A model generated the notes under the pieces. It made no database searches, was not told where the DNA came from, and saw nothing but the letters and a program-made list of their open reading frames with translations. A stretch of DNA of 64,000 nucleotides from Campylobacterales bacterium (lineage in GTDB: Bacteria > Campylobacterota > Campylobacteria > Campylobacterales > Sulfurimonadaceae), in NCBI GenBank assembly GCA_016938735.1, contig JAFGUB010000028.1, forward strand, positions 1 to 64,000, in the 5' to 3' direction. Each line of letters begins with the position of its first letter. Position 1 is the stretch's first letter. Made by a program: the position numbers and the translations under genes. Shown piece by piece: positions 1 to 8,379 of the stretch.

Positions 1-2
1 CC

Positions 3-86
3 AAAAAGCTGGAAAAGCTTATGAAGCTGATTCATTCGTTGCGTGATACGCTGAATAAGAGGAGGTTGGGTTTTGTCGTGGAGTGA
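3..86 (+). CDS. C-terminal end of an unidentified protein (partial)
   Basis: The frame is open from the window edge and gives 27 residues, rich in Lys, Leu and Arg, ending in TGA at 84-86. Only the tail is present and no family is recognisable. It runs toward the convergent operon whose last stop is at 175. The 88 bases between hold a short inverted repeat (AGTAC at 99-103 and GTACT at 113-117) but no U-tract. The call rests only on an open frame reaching the edge, so confidence is low. Confidence 0.3.
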   Translation, partial: KKLEKLMKLIHSLRDTLNKRRLGFVVE

Positions 87-174
87 GCTATTTTCCTTTA
101 GTACCGGGGGCAGTACTATGCCTTTATTGTTTATTACCCAAGTGGAGGGCTTGCTTCCTGAGGCCGTAGACGGG

Positions 175-1116
175 TTACAGTAGCGTTCCGCTACGCGCGA
201 TGCGAAAGGCGACCGCTTTTTCGTAGATGAGGGCCTGATTGTTGATACATGTAATTACCCCGTCGCAGGGGGCTTCGAAACGGTGGATCGTCGCGCCGTC
301 GAGAGCGTGGATGACGGTGCCGATGATTTCGCCTGTGGCGACGTAGCTCCCCACGCTGCGTTTGGGGACGAAGATGCCGCTTCTTGAGGCTTTGATCACT
401 TCAATGTCGCTGCGTGTGATCACGTCGGTCTGTGCGGCGTTGAACATATGATAATCAATCACTCCGCTTTGGCTCAGAAAGCGCAAAACGGCCTGAAAGA
501 GGGTGTTGGCGGTTTCGGGTTTGACCTGCGTGTCGCTGGGGCACATGAGGGTATAGGCTTTGGTCTCCCAGAGCTGCCAGTTGTACTGTAGGCTGACGGT
601 ATCGATGGACGTGAGGCCTTTGTGGTAGATAAACTCCAGCCCGAAGCGTTTGGCTCCCTCAAGGTCTTCATAGCCGCTTTGAAAGAGCGAGACATAAGGC
701 AGGCAGCTTGCCGGGTCGGGTCGGGTCTCTAGCGAGATGCCATAGGTGTGTCCCTGCAGGGCATCAAAGAGCTTTTTGGCGATGCGCTGCGTGGTTTCAC
801 CTTGATCATAGCCCGGAAACATCATGTTAAGATTGGTTTTATCCAGCGGCCAGAAGCGCTCGCGGATGTTGAGCGCGTAGTGGTTGATCGAAGGTACGAT
901 GAGGATATTGCCTAAAATCCGTTTCTTGGGCAGGCTGTTTTTGAGAAAATCAACCAACGCCGAGGCAATATACAGCGGCAGCACCACGCCTCCCTCCATC
1001 GCGCCGACAATGGCGGCTGATGGGGCACCCGGGTCGCTGCCTTTGAAGCTAAAACCCTCGACCACGAGCGGTGCGCGGCTGAGTGATTCGAGGCGAATGA
1101 TCTCAATTTTCTTCAT
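175..1116 (-). CDS. AstE/AspA-like M14 family protein with degenerate zinc site
   Basis: The 313-residue protein has the overall plan of the succinylglutamate desuccinylase/aspartoacylase family: a TNLNMMFPG segment equivalent to the family DLNRxFPG motif and a C-terminal beta-barrel-like part with SGIFVPKRSVGSYVATGE. The zinc ligands are not convincing: the usual HGDE is replaced by AMEGG, and the DLHS position reads ISLETRP. The neighbour at 1103-2056 keeps all of these. I infer a paralogue that has lost or changed catalysis, perhaps a partner subunit. It overlaps the upstream gene by 14 bases and is last in the operon with the alpha-E and ATP-grasp genes. A TACATGTA palindrome lies inside it at 246-253. 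Confidence 0.75.
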   Translation of the reverse strand: MKKIEIIRLESLSRAPLVVEGFSFKGSDPGAPSAAIVGAMEGGVVLPLYIASALVDFLKNSLPKKRILGNILIVPSINHYALNIRERFWPLDKTNLNMMFPGYDQGETTQRIAKKLFDALQGHTYGISLETRPDPASCLPYVSLFQSGYEDLEGAKRFGLEFIYHKGLTSIDTVSLQYNWQLWETKAYTLMCPSDTQVKPETANTLFQAVLRFLSQSGVIDYHMFNAAQTDVITRSDIEVIKASRSGIFVPKRSVGSYVATGEIIGTVIHALDGATIHRFEAPCDGVITCINNQALIYEKAVAFRIARSGTLL

Positions 1117-2056
1117 GAACCCCTCCTAAAATACGGGCGATCAAAGAGCCTTCGTACACCACCGGATATTCACGCAGCGTAAAGAGAATGCCATCCCCGG
1201 GAGATTTGATGCTCGCACGCACGCTGCCGCTGAGCGGATCAACGATGCGTCCGATCAGATCGCCTTTTTGGATCATGGCGCAGTGCTCCAGAGTAGGGAT
1301 AAAAAGGCCGCTGCGCGGGGCATTGAGGTACATCACTTCGCCCCCTTCGGCCAGATAAGGGGTGCGCTGCTCGAAGGTTTCATCGGTTTCGATCAGTCCC
1401 TCATTTTTCATTAAATTGAGGATACCGTGCAGCAACTGCCGCCCGTACTCCTGCGTCACGCGCATTCCGACCCCCATTTCGACGACGAGGGTTTTGGTGC
1501 CTAAAGTGTTCATGGTGTGCGAAAAGGTGGCCTCCAAAACCGTGACCGCGCCGTGTACCCAGATGAAGTCGCAGTTGAGCTGCTTGGCGAGTGGAATCAG
1601 GGTTTTGCCGAACTCCGCATTGATACGGATCTGCGGAATTTCTCGCAAAAAGATGTTGCTGGAGTGGATGTCGATGGCGATGTCACTGCCTTTGACGTCT
1701 TCAGACAGGGCGTGGACGACCTGACCGGGCAAAAAGTCCTCTTTACCGCCGGGGAAGGTGCGGTTGAGATCGACTTCATAAAGCGGAAAAGAGCGGATGA
1801 TGGCATCTAGACCCAGTGAGTTGACGGCAGGATAGAGATCGACGGTGCCCAAAAGGGCTTCGGGGTGTTTTTTGAGCCACTCCGCCAGCAAGAAGATCAC
1901 ATACTGGCCCTCCAGCTCGTCGCCGTGGATACCGCTGACGATGCTGATGCGCTTGGCCCCTTTTTTGAGCTTGTTAGGGCCAAAACGGGTGCGTTTGATC
2001 GAGAGGCGCTCCGAAACCGGCAGCTCCGATGCAAAAATTTCTGTCGTTATCATCAC
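1103..2056 (-). CDS. Succinylglutamate desuccinylase/aspartoacylase family zinc hydrolase (M14)
   Basis: The 317-residue protein has an intact zinc-hydrolase signature: IHGDELEG around residues 43-50 (His and Glu ligands), DLNRTFPGG, and DIHSSN with the third ligand His. The C-terminal domain carries RSGLFIPTLEHCAMIQKGDLIG, typical of this family, where it follows the catalytic domain. Family members remove acyl groups from amino acids or open amide bonds. Its operon partners, an alpha-E protein and a circularly permuted ATP-grasp enzyme, recur together in bacteria in predicted peptide or amide-forming pathways, so it may trim or process a ligase product rather than act in arginine catabolism. 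The start is MMITTE, 30 bases after the alpha-E stop. Confidence 0.8.
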   Translation of the reverse strand: MMITTEIFASELPVSERLSIKRTRFGPNKLKKGAKRISIVSGIHGDELEGQYVIFLLAEWLKKHPEALLGTVDLYPAVNSLGLDAIIRSFPLYEVDLNRTFPGGKEDFLPGQVVHALSEDVKGSDIAIDIHSSNIFLREIPQIRINAEFGKTLIPLAKQLNCDFIWVHGAVTVLEATFSHTMNTLGTKTLVVEMGVGMRVTQEYGRQLLHGILNLMKNEGLIETDETFEQRTPYLAEGGEVMYLNAPRSGLFIPTLEHCAMIQKGDLIGRIVDPLSGSVRASIKSPGDGILFTLREYPVVYEGSLIARILGGVHEEN

Positions 2057-2086
2057 TCTATTCCGTAAGGTGAATTGGTATGGTGC

Positions 2087-2746
2087 TTAGGAGGCGATGA
2101 TACGTTCGATCTTGGCATTGACTTCCGCAATCAGCGCGTCGCGCTCCATGCCGCTGGTGTCGACACGTCTATAACTAGGGACAAGCAGGGCCGCCATTGT
2201 ATCGATTTCTTCTAAAATCACATCGACGAATTCGTTATCGCACCCTTGGCGAAGGTTGAAATCGACCTTTTCAACCAGTTTGCCGATGCGGATGAAGTAG
2301 TCGCTGTTACGTCGTTTGATACGGTGGTTGAGGCTGCCCCAGATGGCGCTGATGCGGGTCATGATCGTATCGACGAAATCAAAATCGACGCTGTACATAT
2401 TTTTGCTCTCATGTTCGAGCAGCCGGTAGAGCTCGATGATGGTTCCAAACGCTTCAGCGTCAATGTAGCTCCGACTGATGATGGCGTTTTCGCGTGCATT
2501 GTACGCAAGCGCGACCAGATTGGCGCCGTGTTCGCCAAAGAGGGCTACGTTGATAAAGTCGCGGGCATCTTTATACTCAAGCGCGATACCCAAGCGCGTG
2601 TAAAAGTGTAGACCCGCACTGTTGTCGACATCAACGATACGGTCAAAAAGGTCGGAGAGTTCGATTAAGATCGCCTCCATACGTTCGACGTAGCGGCCAA
2701 ACCAGTAGAGGTTGTTGGCGGTAGTGGCAGTGAGTAGCTGATTCAT
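2087..2746 (-). CDS. Alpha-E domain protein (DUF403)
   Basis: The protein is 219 residues from the ATG at 2746, beginning MNQLLTATTANNLYWFGRYVERME, whose LYWFGRYVER segment is the family hallmark. A longer open frame reaches 2851, but the ATG at 2746 forms an ATGA overlap with the stop of the ATP-grasp gene and has GAGGAG just upstream, so translational coupling decides the start. It is a helical protein almost always encoded beside a circularly permuted ATP-grasp protein. Its biochemical role is not established; partnership with the neighbouring ligase is inferred from genomic context. Confidence 0.85.
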   Translation of the reverse strand: MNQLLTATTANNLYWFGRYVERMEAILIELSDLFDRIVDVDNSAGLHFYTRLGIALEYKDARDFINVALFGEHGANLVALAYNARENAIISRSYIDAEAFGTIIELYRLLEHESKNMYSVDFDFVDTIMTRISAIWGSLNHRIKRRNSDYFIRIGKLVEKVDFNLRQGCDNEFVDVILEEIDTMAALLVPSYRRVDTSGMERDALIAEVNAKIERIIAS

Positions 2747-4113
2747 TTGGTCTCCTCGATCACCCATGTATCTTTGAAGCCGCCGCCTTGAGAGGAGTTG
2801 ACCAGGTAGTTGCCCTCCTCCATGGCGTAGCGGGTCAGGCCGCAGTTCCACACTTTGGGCGACTCGCCCATAACGACGTAGGCGCGGAAGTCCGCTTTGC
2901 GCGGAGCGATCTCGCCGCCTATGTAACAGCGCTCGTCATAAAATTCGATCAGCTCTTGGGCGATAAAGCGGCGCGGCTGCGCGGCGATGAGGCTCTTGAT
3001 GTCTTCAAGCTGCAGTTTGGTCATGGTGTGTCCAAAGAGCACGCCATAACCGCCCGCTTCGGCGACGTCTTTGATGACCAGCTTGTGAATGTTCTCAAAG
3101 ATGTATTTTTTGTCGGTTTCAAAGTAGGGCAGGTAGGTCGGTGCGTTGGAGAGGATCGGCTCTTCGCCGAGATAGTAGCGGATCATCTGCGGTACGAAGT
3201 AGTAGATTCCCTTATCGTCCGCGACACCGTTGCCTACGGCGTTGAGCAAGGCGACGTTGCCCGCAAGGTAGGCTTCGATGATGCCCGGCACGCCGATGAG
3301 GCTTTCGGCATTGAAGTGCAGAGGATCGATGAACTCATCATCAAGCCGTCGATACACTGCGCCGACACGGATTTTAGCGCCGTTGAAGTTTTTGAAATAG
3401 AGCACTTTGTTCTCGACTACCAGTTTATTACCGCGCACCAGTTCGGCGCCGAGCTGCTGGGCCAGATAGCTGTGCTCGTAGTAGGCGGAGTTGAAGCGTC
3501 CGGGGGTGAGCACCACGTTGATCCCGCCCGTGTTGACATACTCCATCGCTTCACGCAGATAGTCTGGATAGTTCGAGATGGGGCGAATGGAGAGTTGCTC
3601 AAAAAAGTCGGGGTAGATCTTGCGGTAGGTGTCGCGGATGGAGAGCGGATAGCTCGCGCCGCTGGGGACGCGCAAATTGTCTTCGAGAATCATCCATTCG
3701 CCGCTTACGGTATCTTTGACCAGATCGATGCCGTTGATATGGGTACGGATTTTTTTGGCCGGAGAGAAGCCCACGAAGTCGCGTAAAAAGCCTTTGGCCT
3801 GATGGATGAAGGCTTCGGGAATGATCCCTTCTTTGATGATCTTTTGATCGGTGTAGAGATCTTCCAAAAAAGCGTTGAGCGCCATGATGCGCTGGGAGAG
3901 ACCGCGTTCGATTTTGTTGAACTCCTGCGCTTCGATGATGCGCGGGATCACGTCGAAGGGGAGGGCGCGTTCAATAAAGGCACCGTCTTTGTACAGATTG
4001 AAATTGACGGCGAACTTGTCCATATACGATTGAAAACGTTCGATTTTGGAGCGGTTTTGCTTGGAGAAAATATCCCAAAAACGTTGGGACAAAAGAGTGT
4101 TTGGCTCTAGCAC
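2743..4113 (-). CDS. Circularly permuted type 2 ATP-grasp protein (DUF404/DUF407)
   Basis: The 456-residue protein matches the circularly permuted ATP-grasp family: an N-terminal GEWMILEDNLRVPSGASYPLSIR block, an NAVGNGVADDKGIYYFVPQMIRYYLGEEPIL block, and a C-terminal FIAQELIEF...DFRAYVVMG...TRYAM region with basic and acidic nucleotide and metal binding residues. Such proteins are predicted amide or peptide ligases using ATP. It is first in the operon with the alpha-E protein and two M14-type proteins, and is transcribed away from the small membrane protein at 4249. The physiological product is unknown. Confidence 0.85.
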   Translation of the reverse strand: MLEPNTLLSQRFWDIFSKQNRSKIERFQSYMDKFAVNFNLYKDGAFIERALPFDVIPRIIEAQEFNKIERGLSQRIMALNAFLEDLYTDQKIIKEGIIPEAFIHQAKGFLRDFVGFSPAKKIRTHINGIDLVKDTVSGEWMILEDNLRVPSGASYPLSIRDTYRKIYPDFFEQLSIRPISNYPDYLREAMEYVNTGGINVVLTPGRFNSAYYEHSYLAQQLGAELVRGNKLVVENKVLYFKNFNGAKIRVGAVYRRLDDEFIDPLHFNAESLIGVPGIIEAYLAGNVALLNAVGNGVADDKGIYYFVPQMIRYYLGEEPILSNAPTYLPYFETDKKYIFENIHKLVIKDVAEAGGYGVLFGHTMTKLQLEDIKSLIAAQPRRFIAQELIEFYDERCYIGGEIAPRKADFRAYVVMGESPKVWNCGLTRYAMEEGNYLVNSSQGGGFKDTWVIEETK

Positions 4114-4210
4114 ATGAGGTCCTTAGCTGATAAAGTAGCTAGAATGATTGTAGCACGAAAGCGACGGAAAGATTCAAGTCTCCTGCTTAAAAAATATCAC
4201 CTCAAGAGAC

Positions 4211-4216
4211 TATAAT
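4211..4216 (+). promoter_or_regulatory. Sigma-70 -10 box for the small membrane protein gene
   Basis: A perfect TATAAT sits 33 bases before the ATG at 4249, after an A/T-rich stretch and with no clear -35 box, as is usual for vegetative promoters in Campylobacterota. It lies in the 120-base divergent gap between the ATP-grasp operon and this gene. Confidence 0.6.
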
Positions 4217-4248
4217 GCAGGCTTCTATTTTATATGAGCGGAGCGGAT

Positions 4249-4563
4249 ATGACGGGTCTGGTTTCCTTGATTGCGGTGGCGGTGCTGTCGGCGGCGGTAG
4301 TGGCCTATATTTTGGGTGTGAAAGCCTTTTTAAGACATTTGGAGTCGGTACATGTAACGGAGTTTGAGCGCCTGGGGCAGCCTCGGTTCGGTTTTCAGTT
4401 CGGCGATCCGCGCTACCGCAGGGCCATGCACTATATCCGCAGCGGCGCTTTTGCGGTTTTGGGCGATGAAGTGCTCACCGTGCTTGCTCGGCGGCTACGG
4501 AGTTTGGAGTATCTAGGCGGTAGCGCACTTTTGGTGCTGATGATCGTCGCAGCGATGGGATAA
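4249..4563 (+). CDS. Small two-helix membrane protein, unknown function
   Basis: The protein is 104 residues from the ATG at 4249, which has GGAG five bases upstream; an in-frame ATG at 4234 has no such site. It has a hydrophobic helix near the N-terminus (residues 3-22), a basic and aromatic middle, and a second helix at the C-terminus (residues 85-103). The helix-loop-helix plan and length resemble the UspB type of small membrane protein, but no motif supports that name. It stands alone between a divergent operon and the convergent smpB operon. A TACATGTA site lies inside it at 4349-4356. Confidence 0.6.
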   Translation: MTGLVSLIAVAVLSAAVVAYILGVKAFLRHLESVHVTEFERLGQPRFGFQFGDPRYRRAMHYIRSGAFAVLGDEVLTVLARRLRSLEYLGGSALLVLMIVAAMG

Positions 4564-4566
4564 GCG

Positions 4567-5019
4567 CTACTCCCCTTTGAGCGCCTGTTCAATATCGCGC
4601 TTCATATCCTTCTCTTTCATGTCGGCGCGTTTGTCGTGCAGCTTTTTGCCCCGCGCGATGGCGATTTGGAGTTTGGCGATGTTGCGGGCGTTGAAATAGA
4701 GCGAGAGCGGTACGACGGTGTGCCCCTCTTTTTCGATCGCTTCGCGCAGTTTGTTGATCTCTTTGCGGTGCAGCAGGAGTTTGCGGCTGCCGCGCTCTTC
4801 GTGGCGGTAGTAGGCGTGGGTGGTATCGAGCACGCCGATGTGGGTGCCAAAGAGGATCGCTTCGTTTTTGACGATCTTGATGAAGCTGTCTTTGAGGTTC
4901 ACGCGGCCGGCGCGAAGCGCCTTGATCTCGCTGCCCAGCAGTACGATGCCCGCTTCAAATTTTTCGAGGATTTCGTAGTCGTGGAAGGCCTTTTTGTTGT
5001 TGGCGATGTTTTCACCCAT
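4567..5019 (-). CDS. smpB: SsrA-binding protein SmpB
   Basis: The 150-residue protein has the SmpB fold: an N-terminal [26 protein letters not shown] block, [10 protein letters not shown], and the basic tail [24 protein letters not shown] that binds the ribosome decoding centre. It partners tmRNA in trans-translation to rescue stalled ribosomes. It overlaps the ispE stop by eight bases and is last in the truB-csrA-ispE-smpB operon, a conserved order in this phylum. Confidence 0.95.
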   Translation of the reverse strand: MGENIANNKKAFHDYEILEKFEAGIVLLGSEIKALRAGRVNLKDSFIKIVKNEAILFGTHIGVLDTTHAYYRHEERGSRKLLLHRKEINKLREAIEKEGHTVVPLSLYFNARNIAKLQIAIARGKKLHDKRADMKEKDMKRDIEQALKGE

Positions 5020-5788
5020 CTACGCTTCCTTTGAGTCTAAAAAAGGTGCTGCCGCTGCCGGAGAAGAACCAGTGCGGCTTTACATGTAAGGCCAGATCGC
5101 CGTATTCGAGCAAGGCCGCTTCAAAGAGGTTGTTGGCCTCTTTTGGGCTGAGTGTGGAGAGGATCTCGCGCGAGCTTTTGGTGCACAGATCGTTACATGT
5201 AAGCGTATCAATCGGGCTGTAAAGCCGTTCGCGGTAGCTGCGGTAGACGCGCGGCGTAGAGAGCTCCAGCGGCGGCGTAAACAGCTCAAGCGAGAGCGGC
5301 TCCTCCTCATACGCTTCGACGATCTCGCCGATACCGCGCACATTGGCCGCGTTGTAATCGTAAATGAAAAAAGGCACATCCGCCCCCACGCGCGCGCCGA
5401 TTGCGGCGAGTGCATCATGATCGAGCCCCAGCGCGGCTTCTTGGTTGCAGAGCTTCAAAAAGGCCGCCGCGTCCGAGCTGCCTCCGCCCAGACCGCCGCA
5501 AGCGGGTATGCGCTTCTCGACGCGCACGCCGTAGCGGCGCATCAGCGATTCGAGCGCTTTTGAATCGGTGGCTTCCAAAAGGGCGCGGTAGGCTTTGTAG
5601 ATGGTGTTGGCTTCAAGGCTACATGTAAAGTCTCCCTCCAGCACAAACTGATCGAGCGTTTTTGGAAACAGGGTGAGGGTGTCATACAGATCTGCCACCT
5701 TCACAAAGCGCGAGCAGATCGTATGGTACTCGCCGCGCATTCCGGTGATTTTGAGAAAAATATTGACTTTGGCGTGCGCGTGCATCAT
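5012..5788 (-). CDS. ispE: 4-diphosphocytidyl-2-C-methyl-D-erythritol kinase
   Basis: The 258-residue GHMP kinase phosphorylates CDP-methylerythritol in the MEP isoprenoid pathway. The GHMP ATP-binding motif [10 protein letters not shown] is clear near residue 98, the N-terminus [14 protein letters not shown] fits the substrate pocket, and the C-terminal [12 protein letters not shown] is the third GHMP motif. It overlaps csrA by four bases (ATGA) and smpB by eight. Three TACATGTA palindromes lie in this gene (5081, 5194, 5620), an unusually high density. Confidence 0.93.
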   Translation of the reverse strand: MMHAHAKVNIFLKITGMRGEYHTICSRFVKVADLYDTLTLFPKTLDQFVLEGDFTCSLEANTIYKAYRALLEATDSKALESLMRRYGVRVEKRIPACGGLGGGSSDAAAFLKLCNQEAALGLDHDALAAIGARVGADVPFFIYDYNAANVRGIGEIVEAYEEEPLSLELFTPPLELSTPRVYRSYRERLYSPIDTLTCNDLCTKSSREILSTLSPKEANNLFEAALLEYGDLALHVKPHWFFSGSGSTFFRLKGSVDG

Positions 5789-6015
5789 CGTTTGAACCGC
5801 TCACTCAGCCGCGTCAAAATCGACGCGTCGATATGAAACGAAGCAGCTTGATTGGACTGCGTCACGGCTTTGGTTAGCTCCGAGCGCAAGATGCTCACAT
5901 CGCTGGGTGCGTCGATGCCCAGTTTGACCACCCCTTTGTCGATAGAGACCACTTTGATCGTGATGTTGTCGTTGATGACGATGGATTCGCCCTCTTTGCG
6001 TGAAAGGATTAGCAT
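5785..6015 (-). CDS. csrA: Carbon storage regulator CsrA
   Basis: The 76-residue protein starts MLILSRKEGESIVIND, the invariant CsrA N-terminus, followed by a GVVKLGIDAP segment. CsrA dimers bind GGA motifs in mRNA leaders and repress or stabilise transcripts; in this phylum the usual target is flagellin mRNA. It overlaps truB by seven bases and ispE by four. The C-terminal part is slightly longer than in enterobacteria, as in other Campylobacterota. Confidence 0.95.
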   Translation of the reverse strand: MLILSRKEGESIVINDNITIKVVSIDKGVVKLGIDAPSDVSILRSELTKAVTQSNQAASFHIDASILTRLSERFKR

Positions 6016-6836
6016 GCGGAGACCTTGTTGAGTATGTATTGGACGCCCTCAGGCGCAATGGAAATGATGCTGATGGACGCACCCGCATCGATCCAGTAAG
6101 TCCCCTCTTGCGAGAGGGCAAACTCGTCGGCGCGGAGTTTTTGCCCGAGTTCTAACTTTTTAAGCTCCCCCAAAAAATGGTTTTGGGGGAGATCGAGCAC
6201 CGTTTTGATGTCGATCGGCGTTTCGCCATTATAACCAAACACCCCCTCGTTTAGCCGCTCCAGTGCACTTAGCGCTCCGCCTGAAACGCCCAGACGCGCA
6301 CACACTAGAGCACCCAAAGAGCGGATGTAGGTGCCCTCTGAGACCGTCGCTTCAAAGGTGACAAAGGGGTGGCAGTAGTGCAGTAACCGAGCCTTATCAA
6401 TCTGCGAAGTGATCGGCTCAAGTGCGACTTCGCGTCCGGCGCGGGCCAGATCATAGGCACGCTGCCCGTCAACATGCTTGGCGCAAAACGCGGGGGGTGT
6501 GTAGGTGAGGCTGCCCTCAAGCGTTTTAAGGGCGGCTTCGATTTGGCTTACATGTAAAGGGGTGACGTCGTCGATGCGCGTGACCCCTTCGATATCGAGC
6601 GTATCGGAGTGCGCCCCCAGCCAGAGCGTGGCGCGGTAGCGTTTGGGGGTTTTTCTCAAAAAGCGAAAGAGCCGCGTGTGGCCGCCAAATGCTACGATCA
6701 GCACCCCTTTGGCAAAGGGATCGAGTGTACCCGAATAGCCCGCTTTTTTGACTTTGTAGCGCCGTTTAAGGCGGCCTAAAAATTGGTTGGAACTCATGCC
6801 TGCGGGTTTGTAGGCGACGAAGAGGCGATCATGCAC
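6009..6836 (-). CDS. truB: tRNA pseudouridine(55) synthase
   Basis: The 275-residue protein carries the TruB catalytic motif AGYSGTLDPFAKGVL near residues 33-47 with the catalytic Asp in GTLDP, the N-terminal YKPAGMSSN segment, and an EGTYIRSLG block. It forms the T-loop pseudouridine at position 55 of tRNAs. It heads the truB-csrA-ispE-smpB operon. TACATGTA sites occur inside the gene (6549) and just upstream of its start (6851). Confidence 0.94.
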   Translation of the reverse strand: MHDRLFVAYKPAGMSSNQFLGRLKRRYKVKKAGYSGTLDPFAKGVLIVAFGGHTRLFRFLRKTPKRYRATLWLGAHSDTLDIEGVTRIDDVTPLHVSQIEAALKTLEGSLTYTPPAFCAKHVDGQRAYDLARAGREVALEPITSQIDKARLLHYCHPFVTFEATVSEGTYIRSLGALVCARLGVSGGALSALERLNEGVFGYNGETPIDIKTVLDLPQNHFLGELKKLELGQKLRADEFALSQEGTYWIDAGASISIISIAPEGVQYILNKVSAC

Positions 6837-6868
6837 GGCAACATCCTTGTTACATGTAAAACCGAAAG

Positions 6869-6891
6869 TATAATCGAGCCCGTGTTATGAT
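6869..6891 (+). promoter_or_regulatory. Two -10-like boxes upstream of the YmdB-like gene
   Basis: TATAAT at 6869-6874 and TATGAT at 6886-6891 both lie at workable distances from the ATG at 6912, which has GGAGG just upstream. A TTACATGTAA palindrome at 6850-6859 falls in the -25 to -35 zone of the first box. Only one may be active. Confidence 0.45.
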
Positions 6892-6911
6892 TCCCTTTTT
6901 TTGGAGGAAAC

Positions 6912-7721
6912 ATGACCATTGCCTTTATCGCGGACATTATCGGACGGCCGGGACGGATGATGGTCAAACAGCATCTAAGGCGTCTGCGCAGGGAGCATGG
7001 CATCGATTTTGTCGCGGCCAACTACGAAAACGCCTCGCACGGCTTCGGGCTGACCGAGAAGAGCGCCAAAGAGCTCTTTGGCAGCGGCATCGATGCGATG
7101 AGCGGCGGGAACCATACGTGGGATAAAAAGGATATTTTGCCGCTTTTTGACAAGTACGAGATTCTCCGTCCGCACAACTACCCGCAAGGGGTCACGGGCA
7201 CGGGGCTGAAGCTCTATGAGGTTGCAGGCGAGCCTCTGGCCTTTTTAAACCTCATGGGTCACTACGGAATGCCGCCGATGCTTGATAACGCCTTTGCCTG
7301 CGCGTTGCGCGAGGTGGAGGCCTTACATGTAAAGGGGGTGCGCTCTATTCTCATCGATATGCATGCCGAGGCATCGAGTGAAAAACGTGCGCTGATGATG
7401 ATGCTGCGCGGTCGGGTGAGCGCCATTATGGGGAGCCACACTCATGTGGGCAGCGACGATTTTCTGATTGATTCGGGGACGGCGTATCTGAGCGACGTGG
7501 GGCTTACGGGGTGTCGCGACAATGTGATCGGCATGGACGCTAAAACCCCCATCGAGCGCTTTCTCACCGCGATTCCGGGGCGTTTTGAGGTGCCTGATAA
7601 GTGCAAAAGCATCCTGCAAATCGCCATTATGCGCCTTGAGGCCGGGCAGTGCGTAGAGGCTTTTAAGCTCAAGGTTTTTGATGACGGGCGTGAAATCCGC
7701 AGCGATGCGTGGCATGATTGA
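6912..7721 (+). CDS. YmdB-like metallophosphoesterase (TIGR00282 family)
   Basis: The 269-residue protein has the dimetal phosphoesterase motifs of the family: ADIIGRPGR at the N-terminus, NYENASHG, GGNHTWD, DMHAEASSEK and GSHTHVG. Homologues hydrolyse 2',3'-cAMP and related cyclic nucleotides. A clear GGAGG precedes the ATG. Its end overlaps the start of the MagIII gene by eight bases, suggesting co-transcription. One TACATGTA site is in frame at 7324. Confidence 0.88.
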   Translation: MTIAFIADIIGRPGRMMVKQHLRRLRREHGIDFVAANYENASHGFGLTEKSAKELFGSGIDAMSGGNHTWDKKDILPLFDKYEILRPHNYPQGVTGTGLKLYEVAGEPLAFLNLMGHYGMPPMLDNAFACALREVEALHVKGVRSILIDMHAEASSEKRALMMMLRGRVSAIMGSHTHVGSDDFLIDSGTAYLSDVGLTGCRDNVIGMDAKTPIERFLTAIPGRFEVPDKCKSILQIAIMRLEAGQCVEAFKLKVFDDGREIRSDAWHD

Positions 7722-8331
7722 GAGCGACGCGCTCTATGCGGCGCTAGAGCGGCTGAACCTGCTTGAGGGCAAAGCGGCTGGATGGTGGCCGGGATATGGC
7801 GGGTTTGAGGTGGTTGTGGGCGCGGTGCTGACCCAAAACGCGAAGTGGGAGCGGGTGGAGGTATCGCTTGAAAACCTGCGCGCTTATGGTTTGCTTGAGC
7901 TTGAAGCATTGGCTACATGTAAGGCGGAGCTGCTGCAAGAGTGCATCCGTCCCAGCGGCCTTTTTCAAAACAAAAGCCGTGTGCTCGGTGCCCTTGCAGC
8001 GGCGATGCTTGAGACCTTTGGCGATTTTGAGACCTTTACATGTAAGGTCACGCGATCGTGGCTTTTGGCGCGGCGCGGGATCGGCAAAGAGAGCGCCGAT
8101 GCCATTTTGTGCTACGCCTGTAAGCGCAACGTCATGACGGTCGATGCCTACACACACCGCTTGCTTGGCGCACTGGGCTTTGAGGCGCAGGAGTATGAGG
8201 CGCTGCAGTCGTGGTTTACATGTAAGCATGCGCTTGATGCGGCGCACTATCACGGCATGATCGTCGAGTATATGAAACGCTACGCGCGGGGTAAAAAGAT
8301 CGCTTTAGAGCCGCTTCTGCCCCATCTTTGA
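7714..8331 (+). CDS. magIII: 3-methyladenine DNA glycosylase MagIII (HhH-GPD)
   Basis: The protein is 205 residues from the ATG at 7714, which overlaps the upstream stop in ATGATTGA. It resembles Helicobacter MagIII: a WWPGYGGFEVVVGAVLTQN segment, a CIRPSGLFQNK block, the helix-hairpin-helix GIGKESADAILCYAC, and the catalytic Asp in VMTVDAYTHR. It lacks the four-Cys cluster of endonuclease III. It excises 3-methyladenine in base excision repair. Three TACATGTA palindromes lie in frame (7914, 8037, 8217), each giving Thr-Cys-Lys. Confidence 0.88.
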   Translation: MIESDALYAALERLNLLEGKAAGWWPGYGGFEVVVGAVLTQNAKWERVEVSLENLRAYGLLELEALATCKAELLQECIRPSGLFQNKSRVLGALAAAMLETFGDFETFTCKVTRSWLLARRGIGKESADAILCYACKRNVMTVDAYTHRLLGALGFEAQEYEALQSWFTCKHALDAAHYHGMIVEYMKRYARGKKIALEPLLPHL

Positions 8332-8379
8332 GGTGATTAGGGCTATACTTTCGCCCATTTCAAAAGAGAGTGTGGGGAG

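Noticed and set aside
118-183. 21-codon frame starting MPLLFITQVEG
   Set aside because: No ribosome site, overlaps the end of the opposite operon and has no recognisable feature.
2788-3786. 332-codon open frame on the plus strand opposite the ATP-grasp gene
   Set aside because: It mirrors the coding strand of a clear ATP-grasp gene, has no ribosome site and its product has Val/Asp/Gly-rich antisense composition.
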